64,000 nucleotides of DNA from Archegozetes longisetosus (GCA_018873245.2 JAEMBT020000003.1:1727843-1791842), one strand, 5' to 3'; shown: positions 1 to 10,256, counted from the first letter of the stretch. A program made the numbers and translations. Notes: generated from the letters alone by a model not told the origin.

Positions 1-124
1 AGAGTACGCTTTGTAATAGAGTTTACAGTCTTTTCGAAACTGTTCCTCTTATTCAGTACTCGGAATAGTGATTCAACATTGATAAGTTGTTTGAAAGCAT
101 TTTACTCGTAAGTTTTTCAGTGAC

Positions 125-937
125 ATGGATAACAAAAATATGGAAGCCACTGAAAGAATTAGAAAGAAGTTTTTGGCTGAATTTGAAGCTCAACCAGAAC
201 TGTATCATCAAATTGATGTCGAAAGAGTCCGAACCGAAAACTGGCAGATCGAGAGATTCATTATGAGCACTGATGATGAAGATAAGGCTTACAAAACATT
301 GACCGAAGCTTTAAAGTGGAAAAAGTCGTTCGGTTTACACGAACGCAATGATCAATACTTTCCGAAAGAGTTTTACATCGTGTTCGAACTCGAAATATAT
401 GGTGAAGATCGAGAACAAAGACCTGTTATGTGGAGTTCGGTCAACAATTTCAAGAAGTTATCTAATATGAATGTCTTGTTTCAGCAGTTTTTCGCACATC
501 AGACCGAAAAGATAGATCGGAAAGCTGGAGATAAAGGTTGGACTTTGGTTTTTGATGCCAGCCATTGGAGTTTGGGAAACATGGATGTGAATTTGTATCA
601 GTTTAGGTCTGAAATTGATAAGTATTATCCGTTAGGGATGCGTTTGAACTTTAATATTGATATGCCTCACATTATGAACTCTGCCTTTAAGTTTATAATG
701 GGCTTTATGAGCCAGAAGATGAGAGATTCTATTAAAATTATTAAGAGAGAAGAGTTAACTCAGCTTTTCGATATCGATACGATTCCGGTTAGTTTAGGAG
801 GTAATAGAAGTTTTAAATTTCCAAGTGATGGCCAAGTTTTGCCTTTGCATCAGTTGAAGCATTTCGATTTGACTCATAACGAAATTAATAACTTTTATGA
901 TACTTATAGGACTGTGTTCGGAAAACAAGTCGATTGA
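125..937 (+). CDS. CRAL-TRIO domain protein (MOSPD2-like), copy 1
   Basis: A single-exon gene of 270 residues. The N-terminal part (about residues 8-75) is the helical CRAL-TRIO N region, including the run NWQIERFI and the WKKSFGLHER segment. The lipid-binding SEC14/CRAL-TRIO fold follows (about 85-230), with the motifs KGWTLVFDASH and YYPLGMRLN and the hydrophobic stretch after it. The closest architecture I know is the CRAL-TRIO half of motile sperm domain-containing protein 2, but the MSP domain and C-terminal membrane anchor of MOSPD2 are absent, so a small soluble lipid-transfer protein is the likely product. There is no signal peptide, so it should be cytosolic. Two paralogues in the same orientation lie at 22026-22835 and 23796-24602. 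The ligand is unknown. The ATG at 125 is the first in frame and aligns with the starts of the paralogues. A polyadenylation signal AATAAA lies at about 1177-1182. Confidence 0.92.
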   Translation: MDNKNMEATERIRKKFLAEFEAQPELYHQIDVERVRTENWQIERFIMSTDDEDKAYKTLTEALKWKKSFGLHERNDQYFPKEFYIVFELEIYGEDREQRPVMWSSVNNFKKLSNMNVLFQQFFAHQTEKIDRKAGDKGWTLVFDASHWSLGNMDVNLYQFRSEIDKYYPLGMRLNFNIDMPHIMNSAFKFIMGFMSQKMRDSIKIIKREELTQLFDIDTIPVSLGGNRSFKFPSDGQVLPLHQLKHFDLTHNEINNFYDTYRTVFGKQVD

Positions 938-1889
938 TTAAGAACTTGGTATTAATTTTTTTATCTTTTTATAGAACATTCAGATTATCAGTTTATATGT
1001 TATGGAAAAGTTTGATTTGGTTTTTGAACCATAGTCATCAATTAGATGAAAAGCAAATGATACCTTATTCTGATTTTAAAGTTTGAGGAAATAGTTTAAT
1101 CTTTCAATTAGTTAAAACATTAGATGTATTAGTTCCAAAACTTGACTTTGAGGAAACTCGTTAAGTATTTTTGAACAATAAAACTTTTAAGTGATTTATT
1201 CTGTGTGATAATTTGAGTTTTTGCTTGAAAAATGACAGATTGCTATCATATATCTGAGAAAGTGCAGTAAATAATTGATTAAAATGAATAGATTTATTTT
1301 CAGTTGTACAGACAATATAAAAAGATTAGATCCTTCAAAAGATCATTTATATACATTAATAATTGCCATTTTCTGAATTTACATACAGGTGTACCTTCTA
1401 TAAAAACTTTTCTTTCCTACAAGCAAACCTAATTGTGATAACTATTTTATGCTAATAACTTAACCAATATATATTTAAATAAAACAAAAAGTAAAATCTA
1501 TTGCTTTATGATGAAGTTTCTGCAATAAATGGAGTGATTTAATTAATAATATGATTTTAAGGGAATGTTAGCAGCGTTCTCATCTTATCGTAAATGAGTT
1601 GCAACACAGATTTCGCTCTGCAGAGCAGTGCCGTAGCCAAGAGTCAAGCTAAATGGAACAGAATTCAATATTTCAACAAAATACTACAAAATTTTAATCC
1701 GAGTTACGACATTTTTATTGTTTATATTATTTTTAAGTTAATTCTGTATAGACATAAAAATGAGGTAAATTTTAAGATGTTTTTGTAAACACTTAGATTT
1801 TTGAATGCTTCGAAGTATTAAAGCCCTTTTCTCTCAAATTAAGTTACCGCTGCTGTAGGATCAATTTTATTTCATCAAATGTGCAAATT
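938..1889. other. intergenic, no gene seen
   Basis: AT-rich sequence after the first CRAL-TRIO gene. It contains a candidate AATAAA at about 1177-1182. A 64-codon open frame at 1594-1788 has no recognisable domain and I treat it as chance. Confidence 0.6.
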
Positions 1890-2530
1890 ATATAGGATGT
1901 TTCATTACTAACAGAGGATTTGAGATGTTTATAACTTTTGTGTTAACGAACTTTATTTTATTAAATAGAACGTCGTTTTAAAGCTTATAAATGAAATTTT
2001 ATGCATAGTTGAGCGAATTCGAATTTCGATTCAATTATTCGAATTTGTCAAAGCATTCAAAATAAACGGAAAATAATGGCTTTCGATAATGAACAGCAAT
2101 TATTTATTGCATTGAGTTATCATAAACATAAATTTTCAATTAAACTTATGAGATAATTCAAGAAGTTTAAAAAGCAGAAACCAACCAATTACGAGACGAC
2201 CTACAGAATTTATAAAAATTTGTAAACGCATTATAGAGTAGATGACTTGAGATAATCACGTATTATTCACAATAAAACCACATTAACTGGTGAAAACATT
2301 AAGAAAGTTTAATCTCTGTATAAATCGAATCCTAATACTTCTTTGGGGAGAGCTGAACCTTAGTTGAGGGAGAATAATATCGACATTTCATACATTTCAG
2401 TGACAAGAGCTCTCAGTATTTTCAAGTTTGACCCCTATCGCATCGTTTTAAAGGTTGATTTGAAACCTATTGATTATAAGCCTCGAATTCAGTTTTGTGG
2501 ATGAGTTTTGTCTAAAAGTAATGAAAAAGA
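1890..2530 (+). pseudogene. degenerate DUF4817/mariner-type transposase relic
   Basis: Starting at an ATG at 2076, the plus strand reads as a broken transposase N-terminal half. A helix-turn-helix-like beginning (MAFDNEQQLFIALSYHKHKF) is followed, after several in-frame stops, by a segment with TGENIKKV, NPNTSLGRAEP, LRENNIDISYISVTRAL and LKPIDYKPRIQFCG. This order (two helix-turn-helix units, then a K-P-x-D-x-x-x-R-x-x-F linker) is known from arthropod mariner-like transposases carrying a DUF4817 domain. At least five stops and no catalytic half remain, so it is dead. The upstream part (from about 1890, beginning tataggatgtttcattac) may be the 5' end of the element. The relic runs almost directly into a fragment of the secreted 8-cysteine family at 2541. 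Confidence 0.6.
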
Positions 2531-2540
2531 AAATTTCTCG

Positions 2541-2615
2541 CAGAATCTGAGAATAAAGTTTAAAATTGAAAAGGCTTGTACTAAGTTTCCGAGAAACTCT
2601 ACAGCCTGCATATGA
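2541..2615 (+). pseudogene. 3' end fragment of the secreted 8-cysteine family
   Basis: An in-frame stretch of 24 codons plus stop ends with KACTKFPRNSTACI. This matches the conserved C-terminus of the two complete genes (CVKFPRNSTACL and CSKFPRNSTACL). About 200-300 bp of the 3' flank (2616 to about 2945) also resembles, in inverted orientation, the DNA beyond the stop codons of both complete genes, so this is a truncated duplicate rather than a chance match. No 5' part of the gene is present. A transposase relic lies immediately upstream. Confidence 0.75.
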
Positions 2616-2857
2616 GCTTTTAATTTGATAGTATTCAATTTTGTTAATTTTTAAAATTGCTTCATAGTATAAATATCACTAAATAAAATTATAAACGATT
2701 TGTTTACTAATTGATAGTTATGTCAGAAAACTTTAATATTTTGTAAATATTTATTGATTATAAAACTATCATAAAACCAAAGTTATATTTAATTTCATCT
2801 GAAAAACGTATTCCTAATCTAAACGCTCTATGGATATGTTATTATGAAAATAATTAT

Positions 2858-2945
2858 AACTGAAGACTAACTGAGAGAAAGACATCTTAAATAGAAGCCA
2901 AGAAATGTTAAGATAACTTAAATATTTAATAACATAGGTGTGAGC
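2858..2945. repeat. inverted copy of gene-A 3' flank
   Basis: This stretch closely matches the reverse complement of about 5092-5189; both contain gttaagataacttaaatatt in opposite senses. It continues the duplicated 3' flank of the 8-cysteine genes, showing that the truncated copy at 2541 carries several hundred bases of flanking DNA with it. Confidence 0.65.
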
Positions 2946-3227
2946 ATTAATTCTATAATTAAATTGATTCGAAATATTTCGCATTAAATAATTTTGGGAC
3001 ATTGTAAATGAAGTTCATATAGATTTTAAGATATCTGCCTTATTATATGTGATAAAGGTTATTTCAACCTTATTTGTCTCAGAATATAATGACAACAAGT
3101 CTCAATTATAGCAAATTCTTTCTTATTTCTATAAAACGAGATATTGTTTGAATGGATCCTTCATTTCTTCATTCTAATTGCTGTGGTTTTAAAATAATCC
3201 ATTATTTGCATTGTAATTTCACGAGTG

Positions 3228-4238
3228 CAGTGGTACACACGCTCGGCGCTCACTTTTCGAGGCACTCGAACCCCGAGCGTTTACCGAACGTCTAGTCAGC
3301 AAAGTTCGTGAATCGAAAGGTTTTTCCAACATCAAATTTATTTATTTTGTTTCAGCTGGAATTTTATCTGTGTATAAATTTCATAAATGTGATACTGATT
3401 GATAAACATTCAAACAAATACTTCAGTTTAAAGCTGATGTCATATAAATGAAATGCTCATATTGAAGATTTGAACACATTTAGTTTCAGACTCATTTTTG
3501 GGCCACAGTAAATATTTGACCTTTTAATACTGATTGTGAATATTCGGAGGTAAAGGCTCATAAAGATATGATAGAAAAATCTGATCAAAATCTTTAAAAC
3601 TTTACAATACATGTATTGGTATATCAATTTATAATAGCAGTTTTCTGTATATGAGATATGGTTTTTAAATGGACACAAATGCATTGATTTTCCTTTAAAG
3701 TTGCAGATGTTATAACTTTCATGAGATGTAATTTCTCGAGCTTTTTGTCTACTTTTAGAGACAGAGGTTTCCGAATCATAGAAAGTATTTTAAAAACTAA
3801 CATTTTGCGGAATTATTACATATTTGAACAAATGTTGAGCATTCAATATACCGTCAACAAGTGTTTCCAGAGGACAAATATTTTCAAAAGCGGGTGATAT
3901 AATAATTTTATCACTAAAGAGTGAAACAGACTATCCAAAGATTCTATATAATCGACAATGTGTGGCGATTCTATATCTAAATTCTTTAAAACAAAATAAA
4001 ACAAATTTTTGTGTAAAAGTTTATGTTTAGTAATAAATAAATTTTTTATACTAAAAGATATCTATACTGTATTTCTAATATGGAAAAATACATATTAAGA
4101 CTTGACGCTCAACGCTCGTACTCGCGTCGGTGCTCGGGGATCCGACGCTTAAGCGTCCACTCACGCACGGTAAAATCAGAATGCTCAGCGTTTGCGCTCA
4201 CTACCGAGTACCAAACGCTCGAGCGTTGAGCATCACTA
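3228..4238. mobile_element. hAT-like non-autonomous element (ACGCTC arrays)
   Basis: A candidate element of 1011 bp. The left end begins CAGTGGTACACACGCTCG and the right end, read inward on the minus strand, begins TAGTGATGCTCAACGCTCG. These are similar inverted repeats with the CAGTG/TAGTG start typical of hAT elements. The flanking octamers CACGAGTG and CATGAATA agree at 5 of 8 positions, and the three differences are transitions. The GC-rich ends (3228-3300 and 4100-4238) are packed with ACGCTC/GAGCGT hexamers, while the middle is plain AT-rich DNA with no transposase. The boundaries are probable, not proven. Confidence 0.5.
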
Positions 4239-4246
4239 CATGAATA

Positions 4247-5091
4247 TTTCTTCACTTTCTCGTTGCAATTCTTGCGTGTACGTGGAATGAATTTTTGTTG
4301 AAATACACTTTAATTCATTCACTCTCGCTCTCAGAATTTCGTACTCATAGTAACATAAGTGAAACAGCAATAACTCAAAACTTAAGTGAAACAAAAAACT
4401 TTGTTTAAGATAAACAGTGAACAGTTATACAAAATGAGATTAAATACGTGTGACAAGCATAAAGAGAATGTCTGAGTCCCGATTTTGGACTCAAATATCA
4501 TCTTAAATACGTAAAAATTAAGGCAATGGCTTAAAGTTAAGCCCATGCCTGATCGCCGGACTTTTATGAGAGATTGGCCGAACGGTGTTGACCGTTGGCC
4601 ACCCTTCTCTATCAATTTTTCATTTTATGTGTGGTCCCAATCGACGACACATGAAATATTTTTACTAATTATTTTCCCGAGCCTCCTACTTTTATGGTGC
4701 TGCTTTCCAAAACAGAGTCATAAAACCCTTCTTCTGAAATTCTACAGCTGTGTTAAATTAAAAACAGTTTCATCTTCTCCTTTCTTAGAATTATACAAAG
4801 AAGAAAGAGAAGAAAATAAACAAAATTGTTTGTGAAATACGGAAACTAAAAATTCCTGTATTCACAGTATTATAACAATGATATAAATCCATTTTATTTG
4901 AGACCATTGCAAATGATGTGTGGTTAGTTTCCGAGAAAAGTATTGAATTAACAAATCAAGAGGATAAATTATTGAATAAACTGAAATAATTTAAATGTTC
5001 ATAAATGTATAAAATTGTGTTTCATCAAACTATTAACACTTAATCATATTAATGTATCGTGACTGATTTTGGTATCCACCAGAACGACATT
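4247..5091. other. intergenic, no gene seen
   Basis: AT-rich with one more GC-rich pocket at about 4535-4605. Overlapping open frames on both strands (77 and 96 codons) cross the pocket, but neither contains a domain I recognise. Confidence 0.5.
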
Positions 5092-5189
5092 GATATTCAC
5101 ACTTATGTTGTTGAATATTTAAGTTATCTTAACATTTCTAGGCTTCTATTTCAGCTGTCTTTCTTTCAATTAATCCTTAGTTGTAATTA
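5092..5189. repeat. inverted copy of 2858-2945
   Basis: This is the distal 3' flank of the secreted gene at 6291-6716. It is separated from the proximal flank (from 6066) only by the hAT-like insertion at 5198-6065, and pairs with 2858-2945 in opposite orientation. Confidence 0.6.
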
Positions 5190-5197
5190 GTTTTATA

Positions 5198-6065
5198 CAG
5201 GGTTGCAAATGTTTTAAAATATTGTTTTAAACATTGTTTTATAACAGTTTAAAATACTGTTTTAAACACTGTTTTAAAACAAAGTTTCTCAAATTGTTAA
5301 ATAAAAAGTGATAAAATGATTGGAAACTCAAAATTTTAGATACATTAAAGGAGATATTTATTATCAGAGGGATAACAAATTTGGAAAACCTATTATTTCC
5401 TGTTAAAGTAGTCAGTAGAGTTTTTGAAAATGAGTACAGTTCAAGAAGTAACAGACACTATGAGCCCTATTTTTCTGCTCTACAAGTTCTGTTTTGACCG
5501 AAAATAGGCTATTAGTTCTTTCCAGAATTTTATTCTTTTCTCGGAAAAATACTGTAGGTTAGTTACTTCTCTGGAAGCTTTGTCAAAAACTTCGGAATAA
5601 AGCTAATTTCAAAATTATTTTTATACATTAAAAACTCAAATATCTTACATTTTAATGAGAATACTTTAAAATTTGATCGAAAAAATTTTGAATTTCGTTA
5701 TTTATCTTAAATTATTAATAAAGTTTTGGGTAAAAATACCCAATTAATAGCATTTTTTAGTGATGTTTAACGGCATTTTGATTCAATTTTCGGCTTTTTA
5801 AAATCTTATTTATGTACCGATTTTGGCGATTTTAAGCCTCAAAATAAAAGAACTATAAGAATTTTCAAGCTACACTATCAATAAAATTGAAATTTTAATT
5901 TATCCTCTACTTTTCTTATATTAAATTAATCAAATATAATTTAGAACAAAATAGTAAGACTTTCTAAAAATATAGAACACCTTAAACTATTTTAAAACAG
6001 TAAAAATTGTTTTAAAACAATTGTTTTAAAACATTTTTGAAAATTTTTAATTTTTCACAACCTTA
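5198..6065. mobile_element. hAT-like non-autonomous element, 868 bp, perfect 8-bp target duplication
   Basis: The octamer GTTTTATA occurs immediately before (5190-5197) and after (6066-6073) the element. The left end reads CAGGGTTGCAAATG and the right end, inverted, TAAGGTTGTGAAAA. Both ends carry arrays of the motif GTTTTAAAAC (5208-5285 and 5985-6035). There is no transposase frame. The duplicated flank at about 9999-10030 is uninterrupted at the homologous site (agtttcatgacaatcaatc against agttttataacaatcaatt), which acts as an empty-site paralogue and confirms insertion. Octamer duplications and CAG/TAG termini are the known signature of the hAT superfamily. Confidence 0.85.
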
Positions 6066-6151
6066 GTTTTATAACAATCAATTGATAGAGTGTCTGGATA
6101 AGGGATACGTTTTTTAGATAAAATTAAGTATAACTTAAATTTCATAATTAC

Positions 6152-6157
6152 TTTATT
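6152..6157 (-). promoter_or_regulatory. candidate polyadenylation signal for secreted gene A
   Basis: TTTATT on the plus strand, AATAAA in the sense of the leftward gene, about 134 bases beyond its stop. A similar AATAAAG-like context is kept downstream of the paralogue. Confidence 0.4.
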
Positions 6158-6290
6158 GTCAGTAAATATTTGCAGAATATTAAGTTTTTCTGATATCTTA
6201 ACTAATTAATTAATGAACTTATTCTAGTTAATGGAATCTATTCTAACAATTTTAAAAGTTGATAAAATTGAATTTCACTAGATTAAAAGC

Positions 6291-6716
6291 TTATAAACAG
6301 GCTGTCGAGTTTCTCGGAAACTTAACGCATAATTTTTCAGTTGAAATTTTCTGTCCTATATTAACTTCTTTCTCATTTTCCACCAAATATTTTTCGACTA
6401 ATACTTTACAACCAGCTGTAGGACTGACTGCTTGAATAATACATGACTCGAAAGGATACATTGAACAGCATAAAGTCTTTGTGGCAGAATCGGGCAATTG
6501 TTCAGGATTTTTCTTTAATAGATCGCCATAATTCTTGGTAAAATCACTGGTGCGTTCCAAAAAAGATGAGGAACAATTCAAGATTTGATTTTCGTGTGCA
6601 TTATAACATTTTTCCACTTCCAATAGATCCAATTCGAAATAGTCGGTAGGAATTGATAATACCAATGATAAACAGATCGAGAGAGTCATCAAAAACAACA
6701 TTTCAGGTAATTTCAA
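6291..6716 (-). CDS. small secreted 8-cysteine protein, copy A
   Basis: A single-exon gene of 141 residues. Residues 1-21 form a signal peptide (Lys-Leu start, then a Leu/Met/Ile/Ser core), so the product should be secreted. The mature chain has eight cysteines at 37, 48, 83, 84, 92, 103, 130 and 140, including an adjacent pair in TLCCSMYPFESC, implying up to four disulfides. Two N-glycosylation sequons occur (NCS at 47, NST at 136). It is paralogous to 10391-10819 over the whole length and over about 300 bp of 5' flank and several hundred bp of 3' flank. I do not recognise the family; the C..C..CC..C spacing recalls small helical secreted domains such as DUF19 or DUF1397, but that is only a resemblance. 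A TATA box lies about 70 bases upstream. Confidence 0.85.
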   Translation of the reverse strand: MKLPEMLFLMTLSICLSLVLSIPTDYFELDLLEVEKCYNAHENQILNCSSSFLERTSDFTKNYGDLLKKNPEQLPDSATKTLCCSMYPFESCIIQAVSPTAGCKVLVEKYLVENEKEVNIGQKISTEKLCVKFPRNSTACL

Positions 6717-6784
6717 TCAATTTGACTTATTTCTTAATAAATGAGTTGATTTTATTTCATATATTCTAAACGCCAAATTCTGCT

Positions 6785-6793
6785 CTTTATATA
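6785..6793 (-). promoter_or_regulatory. TATA box of secreted gene A
   Basis: On the minus strand the sequence reads TATATAAAGAGCAGAATTTG. The same block (TATATAAAGAGTAGAATTTA) precedes the paralogue, followed in both by GCGTTTAGA, at about the same distance from the ATG. Conservation in position and sequence supports a shared core promoter. Confidence 0.6.
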
Positions 6794-6839
6794 TATATAT
6801 TTATGTGGGAATCATCGCACGTGTTATTAATTTATTTAG

Positions 6840-7237
6840 TCGTTTAGATTAGGATTAGATATTTTGGATGTATTTCATATGATGGTTACAATCATTTGCT
6901 ATTGCTTACAGTTCTGTAAATTTAAACATGTTTTTCGGTCTAAAGATTGTAAAGATAATTAGTTGTGAAATAAAGTTAATAATAGAGAAGAAGTAAAATT
7001 CAAATAAGATAGTTATTTTGCATTATATGATTGATTATAACTTTAATACTGATACACTGAAGACTGATTTTTATTTACACCCAATTTCGTGTACAATGCA
7101 TTTTTGTGTTGTGTACATAAGTCAAAACAAAGGGTCTTTCCATATATTTATACAGAAAAATGTACTGACTTTTGTGTATACCGATTTTTGTATACAGCTT
7201 GTTTTAGTGTATAGATCTTCGTGACAGCTGTAGCTTT
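6840..7237. other. duplicated 5' flank of gene A, no further gene
   Basis: About 6840-7065 resembles 10925-11160, the 5' flank of the paralogue. Shared stretches include the areas around tatgattgattataact and tatgattgattacaact. From 7065 to the mariner end at 7242 the DNA is AT-rich with repeated TGTAC/TGTATA words and no gene. Confidence 0.55.
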
Positions 7238-7241
7238 CCTA

Positions 7242-8544
7242 GTAACGGGAGGGGAAATAAAATGTAGACAATTTTTATATAACATTTTTTCTTGAAAATA
7301 TAAATGGGTTCAAACTTTTAAGTCATCAATTAAAAGCACATGTCCTTTAGATTGTTTATGTCAGGTATTAATTCAATAGTGTTTAATGCAAGCAAGTTAT
7401 GGCTTCAAAAGAGGAAGAGTTCAGAAATCGTGTTGTGACATTTTATAGTATGCATTCTGAAAAAGGAAAATCGTTTACTGTTAATCACCTTGTAAACGAA
7501 GGATGACAGAAGTACGATTTATAAGATTATTAGCACTTATGAAAAGAGAAATACCGCAAAAAGAAAAGTCAGAAGTGGAAGAAAAGCCACTATCATGACC
7601 AAAAGAAAAGTGACTCACTGTATCGCGAAATGAATCACAGTGATAAGATGACTGTTAAAGGAGCAGCTCGAAAATATGAATGCTGCCCAAGATCGATTAG
7701 ATACTGGTTAAAGAAATAAAAATATTAGAAGATACAAGAATATAAAGCCCCTTTTTTATAAAAAATAATGGAGATATTATGGCTAAACTTAAGTGTGCAT
7801 GGCTCTACCGCTGGCATCGAAACAACAAATTTATCATTGATGATGAAAAGTATTTTACTTTAACTCATTCAATGAACGATAGTTTTTTCTTATCATCGCC
7901 TCAGATGACTTCTCTTGATGTTAAATTTAAAAGAAAACGAAAATATGAGCCTAAACTTATGCTTTGGATCGCAATATCTGAGGAAGATATTAGTCAGCCT
8001 TACTTTCATAAGAGTGGACTTGGAGTCAATCAGGATATTTATATTAGGAATTGTTTGAAAGAGACTCATACCATTTATTAAGAAATATCATGCAGATAAT
8101 CAGGCCATATTTTGACCAGATAAAGCTTCTGCTCATTATGCGAAAAAGACTATTGAATACTTAGTCTCAAAATGTTAAATTAGTTTATAAGTACCGCAAC
8201 CCAACAAATGTGCCTCAATATAGACCTATTGAGGATTTCTTTGTTCAACTGACTCAAGTCGTGTATAGGAATGGTTGGAAAGCTGATAACCTTAAACAGA
8301 TTCAGAATCGTATTCATCTTTGTTTGAGGAAATTCGACATGAATATTGTCAAAAATACTATGTTGACAGTGAAAAAAATTACGTAAATGTGCATTATTAG
8401 GACCTTTAGCAGTTGCTCATCAACTAGCTATGAAAGTCATTATAATCTGCTATAATTATTCGAATGTTGACTAAATTTCAGCCTTTGATCAATTAAAAAA
8501 TTTCAAAGTAAATCTTGTCTACATTTTATTTTCCCCCTCGTTAC
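7242..8544 (+). mobile_element. Tc1/mariner-type element, 1303 bp, with terminal inverted repeats
   Basis: Terminal inverted repeats of 30 bp (7242-7271 and 8515-8544) match at 27 of 30 positions; the outer ends begin GTAACG and continue as a G-run and AAATAAAATGTAGAC. A TA dinucleotide precedes the left end; the right flank has TT, so the TA duplication has decayed on that side. Length and content (one transposase) are those of a complete mariner-size element. The transposase inside is broken; see the separate entry. Confidence 0.88.
7400..8398 (+). pseudogene. broken mariner-type transposase
   Basis: The plus strand starts MASKEEEFRNRVVTFYS, passes through many stops and frameshifts, then stays open at 7779-8081 (100 codons). 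This open part has the catalytic-core start FIIDDEKYFTLTH and the block KLMLWIAISEEDISQPYF. After another frameshift come PDKASAHYAKK and, later, RPIEDFF, which would supply the second and third catalytic acids about 37 residues apart. The order and motifs match DDE/D transposases of the IS630-Tc1-mariner group. With stops in the DNA-binding half and frameshifts in the catalytic half the gene cannot make a working enzyme. The N-terminus resembles the relic at 28094. Confidence 0.8.
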
Positions 8545-8562
8545 TTGGATTTTGCGTACAAT

Positions 8563-9687
8563 CGTTGAAAAAATGACTTCCTCCGGTTTTTAGGGAGTTT
8601 TATTAGTAAAAATCAATGGATTTTAATGAACTTTATTTGAATAAACTAAATTTTAGGAAGAACACTATGCTAGTTTGGCGTTGAAATTCTTTGTTAGATA
8701 GATGAGCTATACGAGTAAATTCTGTCAGAGAAACTGGGCGAAATTTTTTTAATTCTGATGAATGAACACTAAACTAGATGAAAAATGATTAAACATGTGT
8801 ATTTTTGTTTCACTCAAATATCGTTTGTCTAAGAACTACAGACCTAAATACTCGAAAAATGTGATTTTTCAAAAATTCATAACTTTTTATTTGAAGCAGT
8901 AAAATCATGATCTCAACATTAAACCGTAAATAATTTGAATACTTATCTAAAAATTTTATTAAAATTCTATATTGTACTAAATATAGTAAAATATGTTAGT
9001 TTATAATCTTGTATATTAAATCACGCAAGGTAATAATAATTCAATTCTTTTTCAAAGTTTAGTTAGCCCTAAAATGGGTTGTTTTGAATCACTCCATGGC
9101 AGAGAGAATACAGGAAGTTATTCGTAAGGATGGAAATGTTACTCCATACTGGCTAAATTTTGCTTCAAAACAGCCCTAGCTAACTAAACTTTGTAAAGGG
9201 TTGAATTAATATTACCTTACATGATTTAATATGGAAGATTATAAATCAGACGATGTTTTTACTTTATTTAGTATAATATAAAATTTTAATAAGATTTTAT
9301 GATAAATATTTAAATTATCTACAGTTTAGTGTTGAGATCATAATTTTATTCCTTCAGATAAAAAAGTTATGAATTTTTGAAAATTCACATTTTTCGAGTA
9401 TTTAGGTCTGTAGTTCTTAGACAAACGATATTTGAGTGAAACAAAAATACACGTGTCTAATCATTTTTCACCTAGTTTGGCGTCCATTTATCAGAATTAA
9501 AAAAAGTTTCGCCCAATTTCTCTGACAGAATTTACTTGAATAACTCATCTATCTTACAAGGAATTTCAATACCAACGTAGCATAATGTTCTTCCCAACAT
9601 TTAGTCAGTACAAAAAAATTCATCAAAATCCATTGACTTTTAATACTAGAAAATCCTAAAAAACCAGGGAGGTCATTTTTGTCAACG
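8563..9687. repeat. 1.1-kb imperfect palindrome (two ~525-bp inverted arms)
   Basis: The left arm 8563-9089 and right arm 9164-9687 are reverse complements over their whole length with only scattered differences. For example, ctaagaactacagacctaaa at about 8833 pairs with tttaggtctgtagttcttag at about 9400. The spacer is about 74 bp. The left arm starts only 18 bp after the mariner right end. No transposase is recognisable. A 107-codon minus-strand frame (9549-9872) runs through the outer right arm and beyond it, so the arms may derive from part of an older coding element that I cannot name. A transcript across this region would fold into a very long hairpin. Confidence 0.85.
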
Positions 9688-9971
9688 ACTGGACATAAAA
9701 GATTGTTATTATCTGAATGATCAAAATTTGCTGGATTGGATAAAAAATTAAGAATCCAGAATTGCGTATCAAAATCTTTGGCGTTAGCATCAAATAATTT
9801 TGATATTGAAATTCTTGGCCTTCTGTTCAAAAATTGTAACGGCTCTTCATCTCTGTTAATTTTAAGTTGCATTAAATATTTGCAAAAGTTAAAAAGTTTG
9901 CTTAGACTTTATTTTTTCGACTCTTATTTTTCGACTTTAAAAATTTAAATACTTTCGAGCAAATAAAAATT
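9688..9971. other. flank of the palindrome, unassigned open frame
   Basis: This holds the upstream part of the 107-codon minus-strand frame (9549-9872), whose translation contains NRDEEPLQFLNRRPRISISK. It may be a fragment of a mobile-element protein, but I cannot assign a family. Confidence 0.35.
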
Positions 9972-10256
9972 AGGCTATCTAATATGTCACGGTTATGATT
10001 AGTTTCATGACAATCAATCTATAGAATGTTTTGATATGGAATACGTTTTTCAAATAACATTAAGTATAGCTTCAGTTTTATAATAACTTTATTATCAATA
10101 AATAGGCTATCTAATATGTCACGGTTACAAATAATTAGTGATTCATGACAATAATCAAATCTATACTAAGAATGACATTGTTTGATAATGGAATACGTTT
10201 TTCAAATAACATTAAGTATAGCTTCAGTTTTATAATAACTTTGTTATCAATAAATA
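9972..10256. repeat. tandem duplication in the 3' flank of gene B
   Basis: Unit 1 is 9972-10104 and unit 2 is 10105-10256. Both begin aggctatctaatatgtcacg and end in a near-identical block of about 65 bp (gaatacgtttttcaaataac onward to tcaataaat). The middle of unit 2 is longer. The homologous flank of gene A (about 6066-6172) has one unit, so the doubling is specific to copy B. Confidence 0.8.

Noticed and set aside
4382..4835. Overlapping 77- and 96-codon frames on opposite strands
   Set aside because: No domain, no signal peptide, no paralogue; both cross a GC-richer pocket that lowers stop frequency on both strands.
7779..8081. 100-codon plus-strand frame as an independent gene
   Set aside because: It is the surviving open part of the mariner transposase pseudogene; frames before and after continue the same protein.
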